From: Lewinella sp.
GTDB lineage: Bacteria > Bacteroidota > Bacteroidia > Chitinophagales > Saprospiraceae
Direction: 5' to 3'
DNA length: 36,017 nt
Assembly: GCA_020436695.1 (NCBI GenBank)
Contig: JAGQXH010000005.1
Coordinates: 1-36,017 of the forward strand
Shown: piece after piece, positions 25,301-34,315 of the stretch
Layout of the letters: the number at the start of each line of letters is the position of its first letter
Numbering within the stretch: the stretch's first letter is position 1
Program-made: the position numbers and the translations under genes
Notes under the pieces: generated by a model
What the model was told of the DNA's origin: nothing
What the model saw: the letters and a program-made list of their open reading frames with translations, nothing else
Database searches by the model: none

Positions 25301-26754
25301 AGCGGCAGCGTGATCTCATCATTCGGATTGGGATTGCCTACCGGAATGGCTTCCTGGTTCTGGGTAATGATCCAAAGGTAGCCGGAAAATATATCGGAAA
25401 AGCCGTTGGTGTGGAGCGTCTCTTCCAGCAGGATCAGCTTATTGGGATCTTGCTCCATTTCGGGCAACAGGCCCAGTTGCAGCGCATCCAACAACAATTC
25501 ATAGTTACTGAGCACTTCATTGTTGTCGGATTGCGCCCCGTCACCCTGCATATCGTACTTCAACAGTGCGGAGACGGCTTCGATAGTAGAGTTGCCTACG
25601 GCTATTTCCACCTCAGACGTCCAGGCGGCCGCATTGGCGGGATTGTTGGACTTCAGAAAATAGCTGGTTCCCGGATTGGAAAGCATGTTCCACACGACTT
25701 CCTGGGCGGTACCGGCACAGATGGAGCGCGTTGGATAATTGAGCGATTTGATCGTATTATCCGAATTCAGCGTGTAGGAGACATCCTCCAGGTTAAAAGA
25801 CCAGTGCAGATCCTGGATTGAGATCTGATTGAAAAAATCAGTTGGCGTAAGTTCCGGTGCTACCTGATTGGCATTACAATTATCCAGGTAGGTATTGTAG
25901 GCGTCACTGATCTGGCTATCAATGTCAGTCAGGGGGTCATTTCCCACTTCATTCAACCAACCGATCACCTGATAGGAAGCACGGAACTGGACGGCTGCAT
26001 TATTAGAAAGTGCGTTGTACAAAGTGCTACCCTCGTAGCTTACATCGGCAAAATTATCCCAGAAGCCGAAGACACTCCGGCATTCCGGGTAATAGGAATT
26101 GAAATAGGCCCCCACAAAGCCGATGGAGGTCAGGTACAGGGGCAGGTCATCATTTCCGTTGTAAGCCGGCAGATAATTACCGGCTGGTTCGGTGGAGGGA
26201 TCCCAGTCGCTGTATTCCACCACCCGCCCCATATATTTATAGGGCTGCACCATATAGCCGGGAACGGTTGGGATCGGGACGGAAATAGCTGGGCGTAAGA
26301 TACCGTATTGGTCTTTGGAAAGATTATCGGCGAGATAATCGCTTTCCACGATCCAGTTCCTGGTACTGATCTCGCCGTAAGTCTTTCCGGATGGATCGTA
26401 CATACTCAAATACCGGGTTACCAGCCAGCGATTAGGAGCAGGTGGGAAGACCAGATTGCCGCCCTGGGCCGGCTGGGTGCCTTTCCGGAAAAAATCGGGC
26501 AGCTCCCACTGCAGGTGTACCCCTACCTCCAGTGGAAAATCGGGACTAATGCCGGGATTGCCGCCTACGACCGTCAGCGGATTGTAGATCTTATCACCGG
26601 TGCTGGCTTCCTTGGGAGGTGCTCCGGCATTGCGGTTATACCAGGGCATGTTCTCAAAAGAAGCAGTCTTGCCTTGAAAATTGGACACCACATTCGTCTT
26701 GTCGTTATTGTTGACCCGGACCGCGGCGATATTTAAAGGAACGATGGCATTCAT
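22384..26754 (-). CDS. Very large leaderless protein of unknown function (1456 aa)
   Basis: I do not recognise a named domain. The 1456-residue protein has no signal peptide, no membrane helices and no obvious repeats. Near the N-terminus it has GVHLQWELPDFF (78-89) and PPAPNRWLVTRYL (104-116), which look like conserved core motifs. The C-terminal ~110 residues contain IDPRAPVHATSGILP and YDWSWITMG. Aromatic residues (Trp, Tyr) are frequent and Cys is nearly absent (about four). A helical middle part lies near residues 430-570. This composition suits a large folded structural or carbohydrate-handling protein more than a repeat fibre. It starts 8 bases after the stop of the 324-residue gene and so belongs to the same transcript. 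Structure prediction would be the best way to assign a role. Confidence 0.85.
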   Translation of the reverse strand: MNAIVPLNIAAVRVNNNDKTNVVSNFQGKTASFENMPWYNRNAGAPPKEASTGDKIYNPLTVVGGNPGISPDFPLEVGVHLQWELPDFFRKGTQPAQGGNLVFPPAPNRWLVTRYLSMYDPSGKTYGEISTRNWIVESDYLADNLSKDQYGILRPAISVPIPTVPGYMVQPYKYMGRVVEYSDWDPSTEPAGNYLPAYNGNDDLPLYLTSIGFVGAYFNSYYPECRSVFGFWDNFADVSYEGSTLYNALSNNAAVQFRASYQVIGWLNEVGNDPLTDIDSQISDAYNTYLDNCNANQVAPELTPTDFFNQISIQDLHWSFNLEDVSYTLNSDNTIKSLNYPTRSICAGTAQEVVWNMLSNPGTSYFLKSNNPANAAAWTSEVEIAVGNSTIEAVSALLKYDMQGDGAQSDNNEVLSNYELLLDALQLGLLPEMEQDPNKLILLEETLHTNGFSDIFSGYLWIITQNQEAIPVGNPNPNDEITLPLDLAEKLHLLNQAQKDYDMGREGLSLMRKQLFMDWTHYVKLFTEEITDPNIELNDLANFLATSSSGELNAVVDQGNKVGILLYTTDMITGVITGLQNPGSTVSTSSLAYAVWTNYHNVLQALNQYPEWTLQTAKAPSFYEPAEPVVLMEGDMMEPVARNGDADTVFVRLSQELLDTLTISYENNDFQVKVSQLSGLPEITDNTPMQTDVQCLIGEAYLITPMLATVVSTALAAQGGGNNPAVSSPDNFIISLMYGQGGLSPLDIAPNPGGVPTPPATSLYATVGAENYVPAKNESVVVEAPQALTLTFTNADDNGWTPNIVAWTTQKALTAFSSSRVDPFLPIFMIWNIKLYPLKRESTDTNANEIYSDTNLTDFFVLDADAVDYQYIMNGDTPVPFTIENYVEYGNSATMSSNSAGVLVHQINSYIGSHPNDPEDATLKQIAQYYDSRKFLSQGISGFNQEQILTSFIAQVSVEDLVYQRSDSITNAIAAQAKATPNDNWYNFGFNSLEPISTNLLAQENFGPLRSGFMEIKSIEIVDAFGQRMDLKTSTFNPDGSLATITAYSMTPLENDTEHKGLIYLPPRVLAPTRLWFQWLSATFNDDVSGITGDFVEMNTHPATSPVCGWVLPNHLDDNLFFYDADGTPIGTFGVEHRATNPSLVYRTRAGNTANPTNDLAEDIGPQGAPTVNAHLANYMWYLNGESAQYLEDLMTSIENSNEFLNPANFAQNASLSVLIGRPLALTRAVVGLETAGNLLPLSQADTGPGSPFPQDVNNDRYEYTERMEHSAANLAEVNFPLRLGDLYNLDDGLVGYIIEGSGSNPYTGAFFYSPAATESMGSGVVLPNEKTLQLTLNASAKSITMLIDPRAPVHATSGILPVNELTVPSDQYSAIMNSLGVNFVTRPILEMSNGLVVPLPQESGYDWSWITMGTAGTPLPANAANETPVYGYTPQTILEGWLQLDPGSDDEDGTQ

Positions 26755-26762
26755 AGCGTTGC

Positions 26763-27737
26763 TTAAGTAGAGGATTTAATAAAACTGACCATACCGACGC
26801 CCTCCGTCATTTCGAAGCCCATTTCAGCGGAGTCGATGGAGGTTGGTGCAGTAGTATCCGGAGGAGGCGTTGCATTTTTGTTGGCTTCCAGGATAAGTTC
26901 GGCGAGGGAACTCATCTGGACCACCCGCGAATCCTGGCGAAAACAGGAACTGATATCGGTGGGGGTTACCGAAGTGCTCATGGTAACGCTGTTGGTGGTC
27001 TTGCCGTCTTCGGTGGTGGATTTGATACCGAAAGTGTACAGGTTCTTTACTGCATTAACGGCCTCGTTCCCCACTTTACAATCGTCCTCAAAACAGTCGA
27101 TCCCGTAGTGCAATGCCTGCGGGGCTTCGTGGATGTCGACCCGGTAAGCATCACCGGAAACCAGACAGATGAGCGTATCGGAAGTAGGGCCGAGTTGTTC
27201 CAGGCGTAGAATGGTCAGCATTTCCGGATCGGGATCCTGAGGTGTATGACCTTCCGGATAGACGTTGACGCCCATATCGGGGTAGTCCAGGACCAGCGAG
27301 GAACGCAGCACAAACCCGGAGATGGTAGCGGAGGTATCCAGAGGCTCGGCGGACAGACCGAATATCCTTGCGCGGACTATTGGAATAGAACGCAATAACT
27401 GCTGCCGGTGGGCGGGCCGCACCGCTCGTTCCAAATTAAGTTCAGGTGTATTGGTATCGCTGGTGAGGTTGCGACCGATGCTGTTGGCTCCATCCGTGAG
27501 CGCATTTACCCAATTGGGGTCCAGGTAGAAGAAACGGATGGATTCCGGTGGCAACATGCCTTCATCAGGCACCAGATAATTGAAGGGAACGCCCTGCAGC
27601 AGGCTCAGCTGACTCAGCCAGTTGAGCAGATCTTCCGGCATGTTCGGGTCTTCAAGATTAGCCTGGATGTTCTCCGGATCGGAATAAGTAGCCGAAAGCC
27701 GGTTGCCGAAGGCGGTTCTGGAAAATAGGTGTTTCAT
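26763..27737 (-). CDS. Unrecognised protein of the minus-strand block (324 aa)
   Basis: This 324-residue protein has no signal peptide or transmembrane segment and I recognise no family. A motif-like stretch is PPESIRFFYLDPNWVNALTD (63-82), followed by GANSIGRNL. The middle is beta-rich (ATISGFVLRSSLVLDYPDMG, LRLEQLGPTSDTLICLVSG). There are three cysteines, two of them close together in DCFEDDCK. It sits 1 base from the 491-residue gene and 8 bases from the 1456-residue gene, so these three were probably kept together and may form one complex. The last ~60 residues are low-complexity and Thr-rich. Confidence 0.8.
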   Translation of the reverse strand: MKHLFSRTAFGNRLSATYSDPENIQANLEDPNMPEDLLNWLSQLSLLQGVPFNYLVPDEGMLPPESIRFFYLDPNWVNALTDGANSIGRNLTSDTNTPELNLERAVRPAHRQQLLRSIPIVRARIFGLSAEPLDTSATISGFVLRSSLVLDYPDMGVNVYPEGHTPQDPDPEMLTILRLEQLGPTSDTLICLVSGDAYRVDIHEAPQALHYGIDCFEDDCKVGNEAVNAVKNLYTFGIKSTTEDGKTTNSVTMSTSVTPTDISSCFRQDSRVVQMSSLAELILEANKNATPPPDTTAPTSIDSAEMGFEMTEGVGMVSFIKSST

Positions 27738-27738
27738 G

Positions 27739-29214
27739 TTATTGTTCTTCCTGATTTAGGGCAATAATGGTTCTTTTGAGCAAAGAGCGGGATCCCCGGG
27801 GCGCTTTTCCGTCCCTTCCGACCAGCAGTCGTTTGTGCGGCGGATTGAGGTTTAGGGCCGCACCAAAGGTCTCTTCCAGCATCTGATCTTCTACTGAAGT
27901 ATTGACCTGCTGTTGTAAGCTCTTTTTATAGTTGTACAAGGCCGTAGAAAAGGCTACGTCCTGCAGCGCGATCATACGGCCTATCGTCCAGGCTGCAGCA
28001 TAGGATACGTCCAGCATACCGGTAGTGGGGTCGAAGATCGTGGCCGCATCGGGCGAAGCAATGGGGAGGCTTACGAATTCATCGGTGATCTCATAGGGCA
28101 CCAGTGGGCCGCGATACCATGAAACGGTTTGCCCGTTTTCGGTGCGCAGCACTTCGTTCAGGGGCACATAACCCATGTTCAGCGCCCCGGCTACCACGGT
28201 ATTGCTTCCACTGTACTCCAGCCGGATATTACTGTTGGCTGCGGTGTTTCCGTCATTGAGTCCTTCCAGTTGATGGACGAAGGTGGCTGGCTGTCCGGTA
28301 CTGAAAAAAGACCAGCTTTTCAATACGGCAAGCCGCAGGAGCTTGCTGCCGTCAAAAGTATTTCCGGAAGGTGCGCCCCCGCCTTCCTCATCGGGAAGGA
28401 AATCCTGCAGTTCTTCCAGCGAGACCAGATAGGCATTGGTTTTTTTCTGGGTAGCCGGCAACCGGTTGCCGAAAACAATGGAAAAGGAACCAAGGGGTTC
28501 TCCGGGATCGTTTTCGGAAGGGCTGGCGGGTTGGTTCACCAGACTGACCACCCGGCCGTGGGCCATCTGCTCCAGATCGGCAATAGTAGGAGCGATCTGC
28601 CAGATGAGGTCCAGCGGCACGTCAATGGTTTGGATCTGGTCTTCCGTCGTTTGACCGGGTTCCAGGCCGTTGGTATTGGTGGCGTCGTTGAAATAAGAGT
28701 AGTTATCTTCCAGGGTACTCCCGCTATAGGCCGCTTCCGGGAAGAGATTGCCGATCTTGCTGGTTACCGGTGTGGTAACGAGTGACGGATAAGCAGCCAC
28801 ATCATCTTCATCCAGGATCATGACCCACAACCAGGTCGGTACATCCGCATCGGTATCCGTACCCGGAGGTGGCGGTGAATAAGGTTCCTCATTGGTCGGA
28901 TACCGCACCCAGGGAAAAGTCTTTTGGGAAAATACCACGTGGGGAAGCACATTACTGAGTTCTCCGGAGGCATTGTCGGCCGGGAAGACGGAGCTGACCA
29001 CATTTTCTGGATTGGAAAGCACGAAACGATCGGCTGTTACTCCAAATTTGTAGGAGTTGGAATACGCTTCACCACTTACGGGATTGCCATCTGCATCGAG
29101 CACCTGCTGGGATACATCTAACTGATACTCGCCGGCATCCAGGCCGGGGAGGAAATGTTGAACAAAAGAAACCTGTTCGTTCAATAAGTCTTGTTCATTA
29201 TTATTGGAGGCCAT
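27739..29214 (-). CDS. Unrecognised beta-rich protein of the minus-strand block (491 aa)
   Basis: This 491-residue protein lacks a signal peptide. Residues 20-66 (LPGLDAGEYQLDVSQQ...YKFGVTADRF) look like an Ig-like beta domain. They are followed by SVFPADNASGELSNVLPHVVF (75-95), KTFPWVRYP (98-106) and WLWVMILDEDD (127-137). The C-terminal third contains an Ala-rich helix (VSYAAAWTIGRMIALQDVAF) and a basic end (KRLLVGRDGKAPRGSRSLLKRT). I know no function. It starts 35 bases after the DUF6603-type gene and ends 1 base before the 324-residue gene, so the three are probably translated from one message. Confidence 0.8.
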   Translation of the reverse strand: MASNNNEQDLLNEQVSFVQHFLPGLDAGEYQLDVSQQVLDADGNPVSGEAYSNSYKFGVTADRFVLSNPENVVSSVFPADNASGELSNVLPHVVFSQKTFPWVRYPTNEEPYSPPPPGTDTDADVPTWLWVMILDEDDVAAYPSLVTTPVTSKIGNLFPEAAYSGSTLEDNYSYFNDATNTNGLEPGQTTEDQIQTIDVPLDLIWQIAPTIADLEQMAHGRVVSLVNQPASPSENDPGEPLGSFSIVFGNRLPATQKKTNAYLVSLEELQDFLPDEEGGGAPSGNTFDGSKLLRLAVLKSWSFFSTGQPATFVHQLEGLNDGNTAANSNIRLEYSGSNTVVAGALNMGYVPLNEVLRTENGQTVSWYRGPLVPYEITDEFVSLPIASPDAATIFDPTTGMLDVSYAAAWTIGRMIALQDVAFSTALYNYKKSLQQQVNTSVEDQMLEETFGAALNLNPPHKRLLVGRDGKAPRGSRSLLKRTIIALNQEEQ

Positions 29215-29249
29215 ATAGGTCTTAATTTCTGATTATCAAATAAGTAGCT

Positions 29250-32200
29250 TTAGCTGCCAATAGGTTCTCCCAAAATGCCCACCATCGGCCAGTCGGTCAG
29301 GGCCTCGGTGGTACTCATTGCTTCCAGGTTGATTGCTGCCGGCGTAAGGGTGGCAAAGCCATTCGCCGTTAGATCATCCAGAATACCCGCCCGTTGGTCG
29401 CTCACCCAGTCATCGGTCAGGGTGCTGAGGATATAGTCCTCATCCGTGAAGGATTCTTCAGCGGCACCGCTGACCTGGATCTTCAGATCCTGATCGGTGG
29501 CGTCAATCTCAGCCGTTACCGTATAGCTGGTATCAGCCTGTTCGTGGGTGAAGGTGAAGTTGACAATATTTCCCTGCGTAAACAGCAGTTGGATCAACGG
29601 CACATTGTTGACCGTATCAGGATTTCGGGGCAATGGGATAAGATTGAAGCCCAGTAGCGTGTCTGGAATCAACTCCGGAGTATTGGGATCATCCGATGCA
29701 CTGGGATCTCCCCAAAGGGCCGTATTGGAAGCGCCCAATACCGGTTCGATCGCTATGGTGTTGAGGTAATCGTTGAAATTGCCGCCTGCATCGGCTTTCA
29801 GAAGCGTGATGGTATGAATAGACTGGACATTCTCCAGTTTCATCGGCTTTACACTGATGTTGGGGTTCCAGACTTCGGTATCGGTGTAGGGCTCCGTACC
29901 GGCGGCCAGTTGCAGATAAGGATGCTGGCTCACATCTATGGGAGTTGTGCCGTAATCCGACGGATCATTGGGGATATCGTAGGTCTCTTCGCTGCCGGTA
30001 GTCCATTTGGCCTGATTGGCGGGAATAGTCGTCGCCGTTACGATCTCAAAGTTGTTGGGATCCACGATCCAGTCGTATCCGTCATAGTCTTTTTTCAGGA
30101 GGCCTACAGATACCGATGCCGTTACGTTAGCTGTAGGCTCCGGATCATCTGTCAGAGCGGCCGGCGTAGTGCGGGCATTCATCATACGGGCCATCCGCAT
30201 GGTCTTGGGTGGAGGTACGGCATTGCTGCCGCCTTTCGGCAGAAAATTCTCTTCGATATTGTCCCAGGAAACCGGTGTGGGTACAGGAGCTGACGATCCG
30301 AAATCAATGGTGAATGTGACCACATCGAGATCGACATGTGCCTTACCGCCAAAGGGCGGACCCCAGATCGTGACATCGGCGCCAATGTTCACTTTGAGAG
30401 TGAACAGGCCCAGGTCAATCGAACAGCCGATGTTCACGTAGGCATCTGCTTCATAGAGGAAAGGCGCCCAGCCGATGAGAAAATCCACTCCGGCTAAAAA
30501 CCAGGCCTTGATCGGTCCGGAACTGAAGGTCGCATTGAACTGGATACCGGCCATAAACATGGAGGGAGTCAGGGCCAGATAGGCCGAGCCGCTCGCCTGG
30601 AAAGGCCCGATAGCATAACCCAGGGAGATCCTCGGTACGGTGGGGTACCAGGCAGGTTTGTTATAGGCTGCATTGTAACCACCCAGGGTCACAACGAAGT
30701 CTCCCTTATGCTCACCGCTGAACCAGATATAGAAAGCAAACCCTCCGTTTATCTTGACGATGTTGGACAAAATATAGGAAGCCGGGGTGATGACCCCTTC
30801 GACGGACAACAAACCGGTAGACGGCGTGAAAGAAGCGACCAGGTCGATCTCAATGTAGGCCACGGGATCAGGGGCACCCTTGGGCAGGGTGATGGCACAG
30901 GCTCCCAGGAGTCCGATCTGTAGATCCACCCCAAAAGAGACGGTTACCAGGCCGAATGCCGAGATCATATCAAAAGAGGTGAACTGAATACCGGCGGCCA
31001 CCCAATATTCTCCCGGTTTGTCCTGGAAAATACTAGCCATTTGCGGCATGACCTTGGCAATGGTATCCGAAGGAGAGGAACCCTCGGCCGGTGCATTATT
31101 CGGTAGGAGCAGATAGCCTGGCAAGGTGTCGATATTGGGTAAGATCAGGGTGCGATTGATCCCAAACCCGAAGGCAAGGCCGGTGACATAGAGGAATGGC
31201 GGTCCTCCCAGGGGCGCTTCCAGGTTAGCGTACAGGAAGAAGGAAGCCGGTTGGCCGTTCTGGGCCGGGGCATATCCGCCGAGCGCTTTAAAACCGAAGT
31301 TGCCCGCCTGTACAATGACCTCTCCGTAGTAATTGGTGATCTCGTCCTGAATGACCTTCAAAAAAGCACCGCCGATGGTCAGGCTGCCTTTTTTGAACTC
31401 CATTCCCATGCCCTCCAGATCAAAGCTCACCGTATTACCGGCCGGCATATTGGGCAGGGGTAGGGGGAAGGTGATGGAAAGCCCCTGCAATTCCAGAGAA
31501 AAGCCGCCCAGGGCGAAACCGGCGCTAAAGCCGAAAGTAGCTTCTCCATTTTTATAATTCACGCCGATCTGCTTTAGATTGATCGGACCGAAGGTCTTGT
31601 TGATCTTAATCCAGTGGATGGGGCTGGATGGCGGGCTGGTATTGACCTCCTTACCGCTGCTGTAATAACTTGCCGGCCCCTCGGAGGGAGTTGCCGCCGG
31701 TAAAGACATGGGCAACGCAAAATTGCTGACGGTCTCATCATTGCTGCTATCCCCCAACTGATCATTGCTGGCGGAGCTTCCTTTCATCAAACCGGCGGTG
31801 AAGGAAAAACCTTTTTTGGCAAGGCTGAAGGTGGTTTTATTACCACTGGTATCGATGCTGTAGTCTTTCTTGTTCTTCGCACTATCGGAGGAGCGGGTGT
31901 ATAATGGGTTATCTGAGCTACTTACTTTGGGGATGTTGAAAGTTACCTTATCTTTTCCCTCTGCGGAAGGATCGACATTGGTGTAGGAAAAACCGATCTT
32001 CTGCAGGCTGTAATCTTTAAAGACCGGCACATTGCCCACCAGAGGCAGCTTGGAAAAGGCCAGGTTGGTTTCGACGGAGCCGCCCACTACATAGGCACTG
32101 CTTTGCTCTCCTTTGGTGAGGATGGTATCGGCGTAGAAGGTGAGGGTGATGTCCCTGGTCGTATTGCCATTGCGGTAGATCAGATCGAATTTGGCAGAAG

Positions 32201-32531
32201 CCCCCATTTCGGTGGTCTGCTTAGCTGTACCGGCCGCAACACCTTCTGAGGACTCATTCTGGCTGGACGGGACAGTAGATATGACCTGCCCGGCAATATA
32301 GTCGATATCGGCTTCCAGATCCAACTCCGGCGGTAGTTCAACGTCTACCCCAAACTGCTGACCGACGTAGCTGATAAAATCCCCAATATTGATCTCCGCT
32401 GTTTGCATGCAGCCGTTAAAAGTGTATACGGTCTGATTGTTTGCCGTATTCACTTCCGCATCCAGGGAAACCGGGACGGAGCCTATTTCCAGGTTGAGAC
32501 CGATCTTGAGATCAATGGCAGTAGTAGACAT
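29250..32531 (-). CDS. DUF6603-type giant beta-rich protein (1093 aa)
   Basis: The central and C-terminal parts match what I recall of the DUF6603 family. Examples are GFALGGFSLELQGLSITFPLP and GSLTIGGAFLKV (about 330-390), SFFLYANLEAPLGGPPFLYVTG, GDFVVTLGGYNAAYNKP, SAYLALTPSMFMAGIQF and KAWFLAGVDFLIGWAPFLYEADAYVNIG (about 430-720), all quoted in short pieces. The pattern is long amphipathic beta strands rich in Gly and aromatics, like a large beta barrel or solenoid. The function of the family is unknown. No signal peptide is seen despite the membrane-like strands. The N-terminal ~300 residues are Ser/Thr-rich and start like the 162-residue upstream protein (MSTTxIxxK). The gene begins 14 bases after that one. 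Confidence 0.8.
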   Translation of the reverse strand: MSTTAIDLKIGLNLEIGSVPVSLDAEVNTANNQTVYTFNGCMQTAEINIGDFISYVGQQFGVDVELPPELDLEADIDYIAGQVISTVPSSQNESSEGVAAGTAKQTTEMGASAKFDLIYRNGNTTRDITLTFYADTILTKGEQSSAYVVGGSVETNLAFSKLPLVGNVPVFKDYSLQKIGFSYTNVDPSAEGKDKVTFNIPKVSSSDNPLYTRSSDSAKNKKDYSIDTSGNKTTFSLAKKGFSFTAGLMKGSSASNDQLGDSSNDETVSNFALPMSLPAATPSEGPASYYSSGKEVNTSPPSSPIHWIKINKTFGPINLKQIGVNYKNGEATFGFSAGFALGGFSLELQGLSITFPLPLPNMPAGNTVSFDLEGMGMEFKKGSLTIGGAFLKVIQDEITNYYGEVIVQAGNFGFKALGGYAPAQNGQPASFFLYANLEAPLGGPPFLYVTGLAFGFGINRTLILPNIDTLPGYLLLPNNAPAEGSSPSDTIAKVMPQMASIFQDKPGEYWVAAGIQFTSFDMISAFGLVTVSFGVDLQIGLLGACAITLPKGAPDPVAYIEIDLVASFTPSTGLLSVEGVITPASYILSNIVKINGGFAFYIWFSGEHKGDFVVTLGGYNAAYNKPAWYPTVPRISLGYAIGPFQASGSAYLALTPSMFMAGIQFNATFSSGPIKAWFLAGVDFLIGWAPFLYEADAYVNIGCSIDLGLFTLKVNIGADVTIWGPPFGGKAHVDLDVVTFTIDFGSSAPVPTPVSWDNIEENFLPKGGSNAVPPPKTMRMARMMNARTTPAALTDDPEPTANVTASVSVGLLKKDYDGYDWIVDPNNFEIVTATTIPANQAKWTTGSEETYDIPNDPSDYGTTPIDVSQHPYLQLAAGTEPYTDTEVWNPNISVKPMKLENVQSIHTITLLKADAGGNFNDYLNTIAIEPVLGASNTALWGDPSASDDPNTPELIPDTLLGFNLIPLPRNPDTVNNVPLIQLLFTQGNIVNFTFTHEQADTSYTVTAEIDATDQDLKIQVSGAAEESFTDEDYILSTLTDDWVSDQRAGILDDLTANGFATLTPAAINLEAMSTTEALTDWPMVGILGEPIGS

Positions 32532-32545
32532 ATCTGGCGGAATTA

Positions 32546-33034
32546 TTAGTTTTCAGAATTTTTCTTTTCTGCCGAAAAGGCGATAGAAAGGTTTTCGATC
32601 TTCAGCCAATTGGCCAACACACCCGGCATTTCGATCAGCCCGGTGGACGGATCCGAGCCCTGTACATCCAGATTGAAGGAGAATAGGAATTCACTGGAAG
32701 AAGAGTTCAGCGAGAATTCATAGACATTGATCAGCGTCTGATTGCTGGAATTAAAATTATCGGGCGTGAGGGAGGGAAAAGCCTGGGTAATCAAGGACAT
32801 ATTCGGGTTCTGCGACAGATCTCCTCCGTTCAATTTGGTTTCAATGAAATTGATCATATCCCCTAGGTAAATGGTTACGGGCGGATCGCTGGAGTCGCGA
32901 TCCAGTTTAAATAGGAAACCGTTTTCGACTCCATCCTGAGAATTATCATCACCGATCACCGCTTCGGTGATCAGAGGGATCTCTTCACTGCCGACCAACA
33001 AAGTGACTTTAAATTTTATACTGGTGGTACTCAT
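32546..33034 (-). CDS. Small protein related to the N-terminus of the DUF6603-type protein (162 aa)
   Basis: This 162-residue protein starts MSTTSIKFKVTLLVG, very like the MSTTAIDLKIGLNLEIG of the next gene. Both then have a beta stretch and an acidic-linked 'GDxIxxI/YI' motif: YLGDMINFIETKL here and NIGDFISYVGQQF there. It ends in PGVLANWLKIENLSIAF, resembling the 'plv...ykdysl' pieces of the larger protein. It looks like a free-standing version of that N-terminal module, perhaps a chaperone, cap or assembly partner. No signal peptide. It lies 37 bases after the 395-residue gene and 14 before the 1093-residue gene. Confidence 0.75.
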   Translation of the reverse strand: MSTTSIKFKVTLLVGSEEIPLITEAVIGDDNSQDGVENGFLFKLDRDSSDPPVTIYLGDMINFIETKLNGGDLSQNPNMSLITQAFPSLTPDNFNSSNQTLINVYEFSLNSSSSEFLFSFNLDVQGSDPSTGLIEMPGVLANWLKIENLSIAFSAEKKNSEN

Positions 33035-33071
33035 AGGTTATTAGGTTCACTGCGAATAAAAATATACTGCT

Positions 33072-34259
33072 TCAGGATTCGTAGGAAACGGAAATACTGA
33101 AGTCCTTGATATCCAGGCTTTGGGTTTGGAAAAGACCGAATGTGCTGCTCATGGCAATGTCTACCGAGAATTCGGAGATGGTGCCGCTACTGGTATCGGC
33201 AGCCGTATTAAAATCGAACTTTTCCAGGGTGATCGTTGAGGCAATACCTGTATTAAAAGTGCCGTCGTCCAACAGATCGGAAATAATGGTGGATACAGGC
33301 TGATCATCAGGATTATCAAAATTGCCGGAAACCACGAAGGTCGGATTCTGCTTGGTAGGCATCTCCATTTGAAATTCAAAGGTGAAATCCGGGGGCGATG
33401 CCGGTGGATCAGATTGCTTACCATAGGGATAGAGATTGACGGAGCCATCCAGTCCCCAGGTGACCGTAGGACTGCTGGTCGGATTGGTCAGGTTGATCCA
33501 GATGGCCAGCGGGCTCAGGAACAGGGCGTTTGGCTTAAGAGGAATATTGACAATGCCGATGGAAACACTGGCGGTGGCTACCGACACAGATACTTTTGGC
33601 GAAATGCTGACATTCAAGGCCAGGTCCATGCTCAGCAGATTAAGCGTCGTGGTGTTTGGGGTATAATAACTCGATGGCAAAGTATCCGGGAAAAAAGTGG
33701 AGAAATCACTTCCTCCAGCCAGGAAATTCAGGTCACTGAGTTGCACGCCGAAGTTCTCAAATTCAGCTTTCAAGGTAAATAAGCCGATGGACATCGGAAT
33801 CTGGGTAGTCAGGGTACCGGTACCACTTCCGATGGCAATGGTAACGTTCAGGTCGAATTCGTCGGTCGTCGGATCATCATCGGCGGTAGCCGAAGCAGGA
33901 GTGGTATTATCGATGCTTATCCAGGCTTTTTGCGTGATGTCTCCACCGATCAACGGAATGAGCTTGGCGACGGCGGCCGTGATATCATCATCATCGGTGG
34001 AAGATAATTTTACTGTGAGCGTATTATCATCGGTGGTTACGGTGCCCGACATCGGGATACTCGATAAACCTGTGATGGCATCCAGCACCTTCATGGTCTT
34101 GCCGGTGGCTGACAGGTTCAGGGGAGCCGAAAAGCTGGTGCCATCCACCGGAGAACTCCCCTCCGCTACATCAAAGACCAGTATATTCAGGATACTATTG
34201 GCCAGTGCCGGATAGGTCTTACCATATTGATCGGTAAATTTCCAATTTGCCATATTCAT
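33072..34259 (-). CDS. Beta-rich protein resembling DUF6603 neighbours (395 aa)
   Basis: The 395-residue product opens MNMANWKFTDQYGKTYP with no signal peptide; the ATG at 34253 (MANWKF) is an alternative start. It is Thr/Ser/Asp-rich with regularly spaced beta strands (SIGLFTLKAEFENFGVQL, LFLSPLAIWINLTNP, TWGLDGSVNLYPYG). The ending FGLFQTQSLDIKDFSISVSYE resembles the end of the 162-residue protein, suggesting a shared DUF6603-like fold. A cluster of four consecutive Asp lies near residue 115 (STDDDDITAA), which could bind calcium. The gene may have its own promoter in the 184-base gap upstream. Function unknown. Confidence 0.78.
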   Translation of the reverse strand: MNMANWKFTDQYGKTYPALANSILNILVFDVAEGSSPVDGTSFSAPLNLSATGKTMKVLDAITGLSSIPMSGTVTTDDNTLTVKLSSTDDDDITAAVAKLIPLIGGDITQKAWISIDNTTPASATADDDPTTDEFDLNVTIAIGSGTGTLTTQIPMSIGLFTLKAEFENFGVQLSDLNFLAGGSDFSTFFPDTLPSSYYTPNTTTLNLLSMDLALNVSISPKVSVSVATASVSIGIVNIPLKPNALFLSPLAIWINLTNPTSSPTVTWGLDGSVNLYPYGKQSDPPASPPDFTFEFQMEMPTKQNPTFVVSGNFDNPDDQPVSTIISDLLDDGTFNTGIASTITLEKFDFNTAADTSSGTISEFSVDIAMSSTFGLFQTQSLDIKDFSISVSYES

Positions 34260-34286
34260 TCATTTGGTAGAATACAAATCCAGTTG

Positions 34287-34315
34287 CAAATCCACTGTAA
34301 TGGATTTAACATCAA
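34287..34315 (-). promoter_or_regulatory. Weak candidate promoter for the 395-aa gene
   Basis: Read on the minus strand, TTG (34313-34315), 18 bases, then TGGATTTG (34287-34294) resembles TTG-N-TAnnTTTG with one mismatch. The same TGGATTTG occurs again at 34275-34282, a direct repeat with a 12-base period. The 34287-34294 copy also pairs partly with TGGATTT at 34301-34307. It would separate transcription of the large block from the nuclease gene. Confidence 0.22.

Noticed and set aside
23521-25821. Several plus-strand frames of 80-265 codons opposite the giant genes
   Set aside because: They lie wholly inside strong minus-strand genes and have no family-like motifs.
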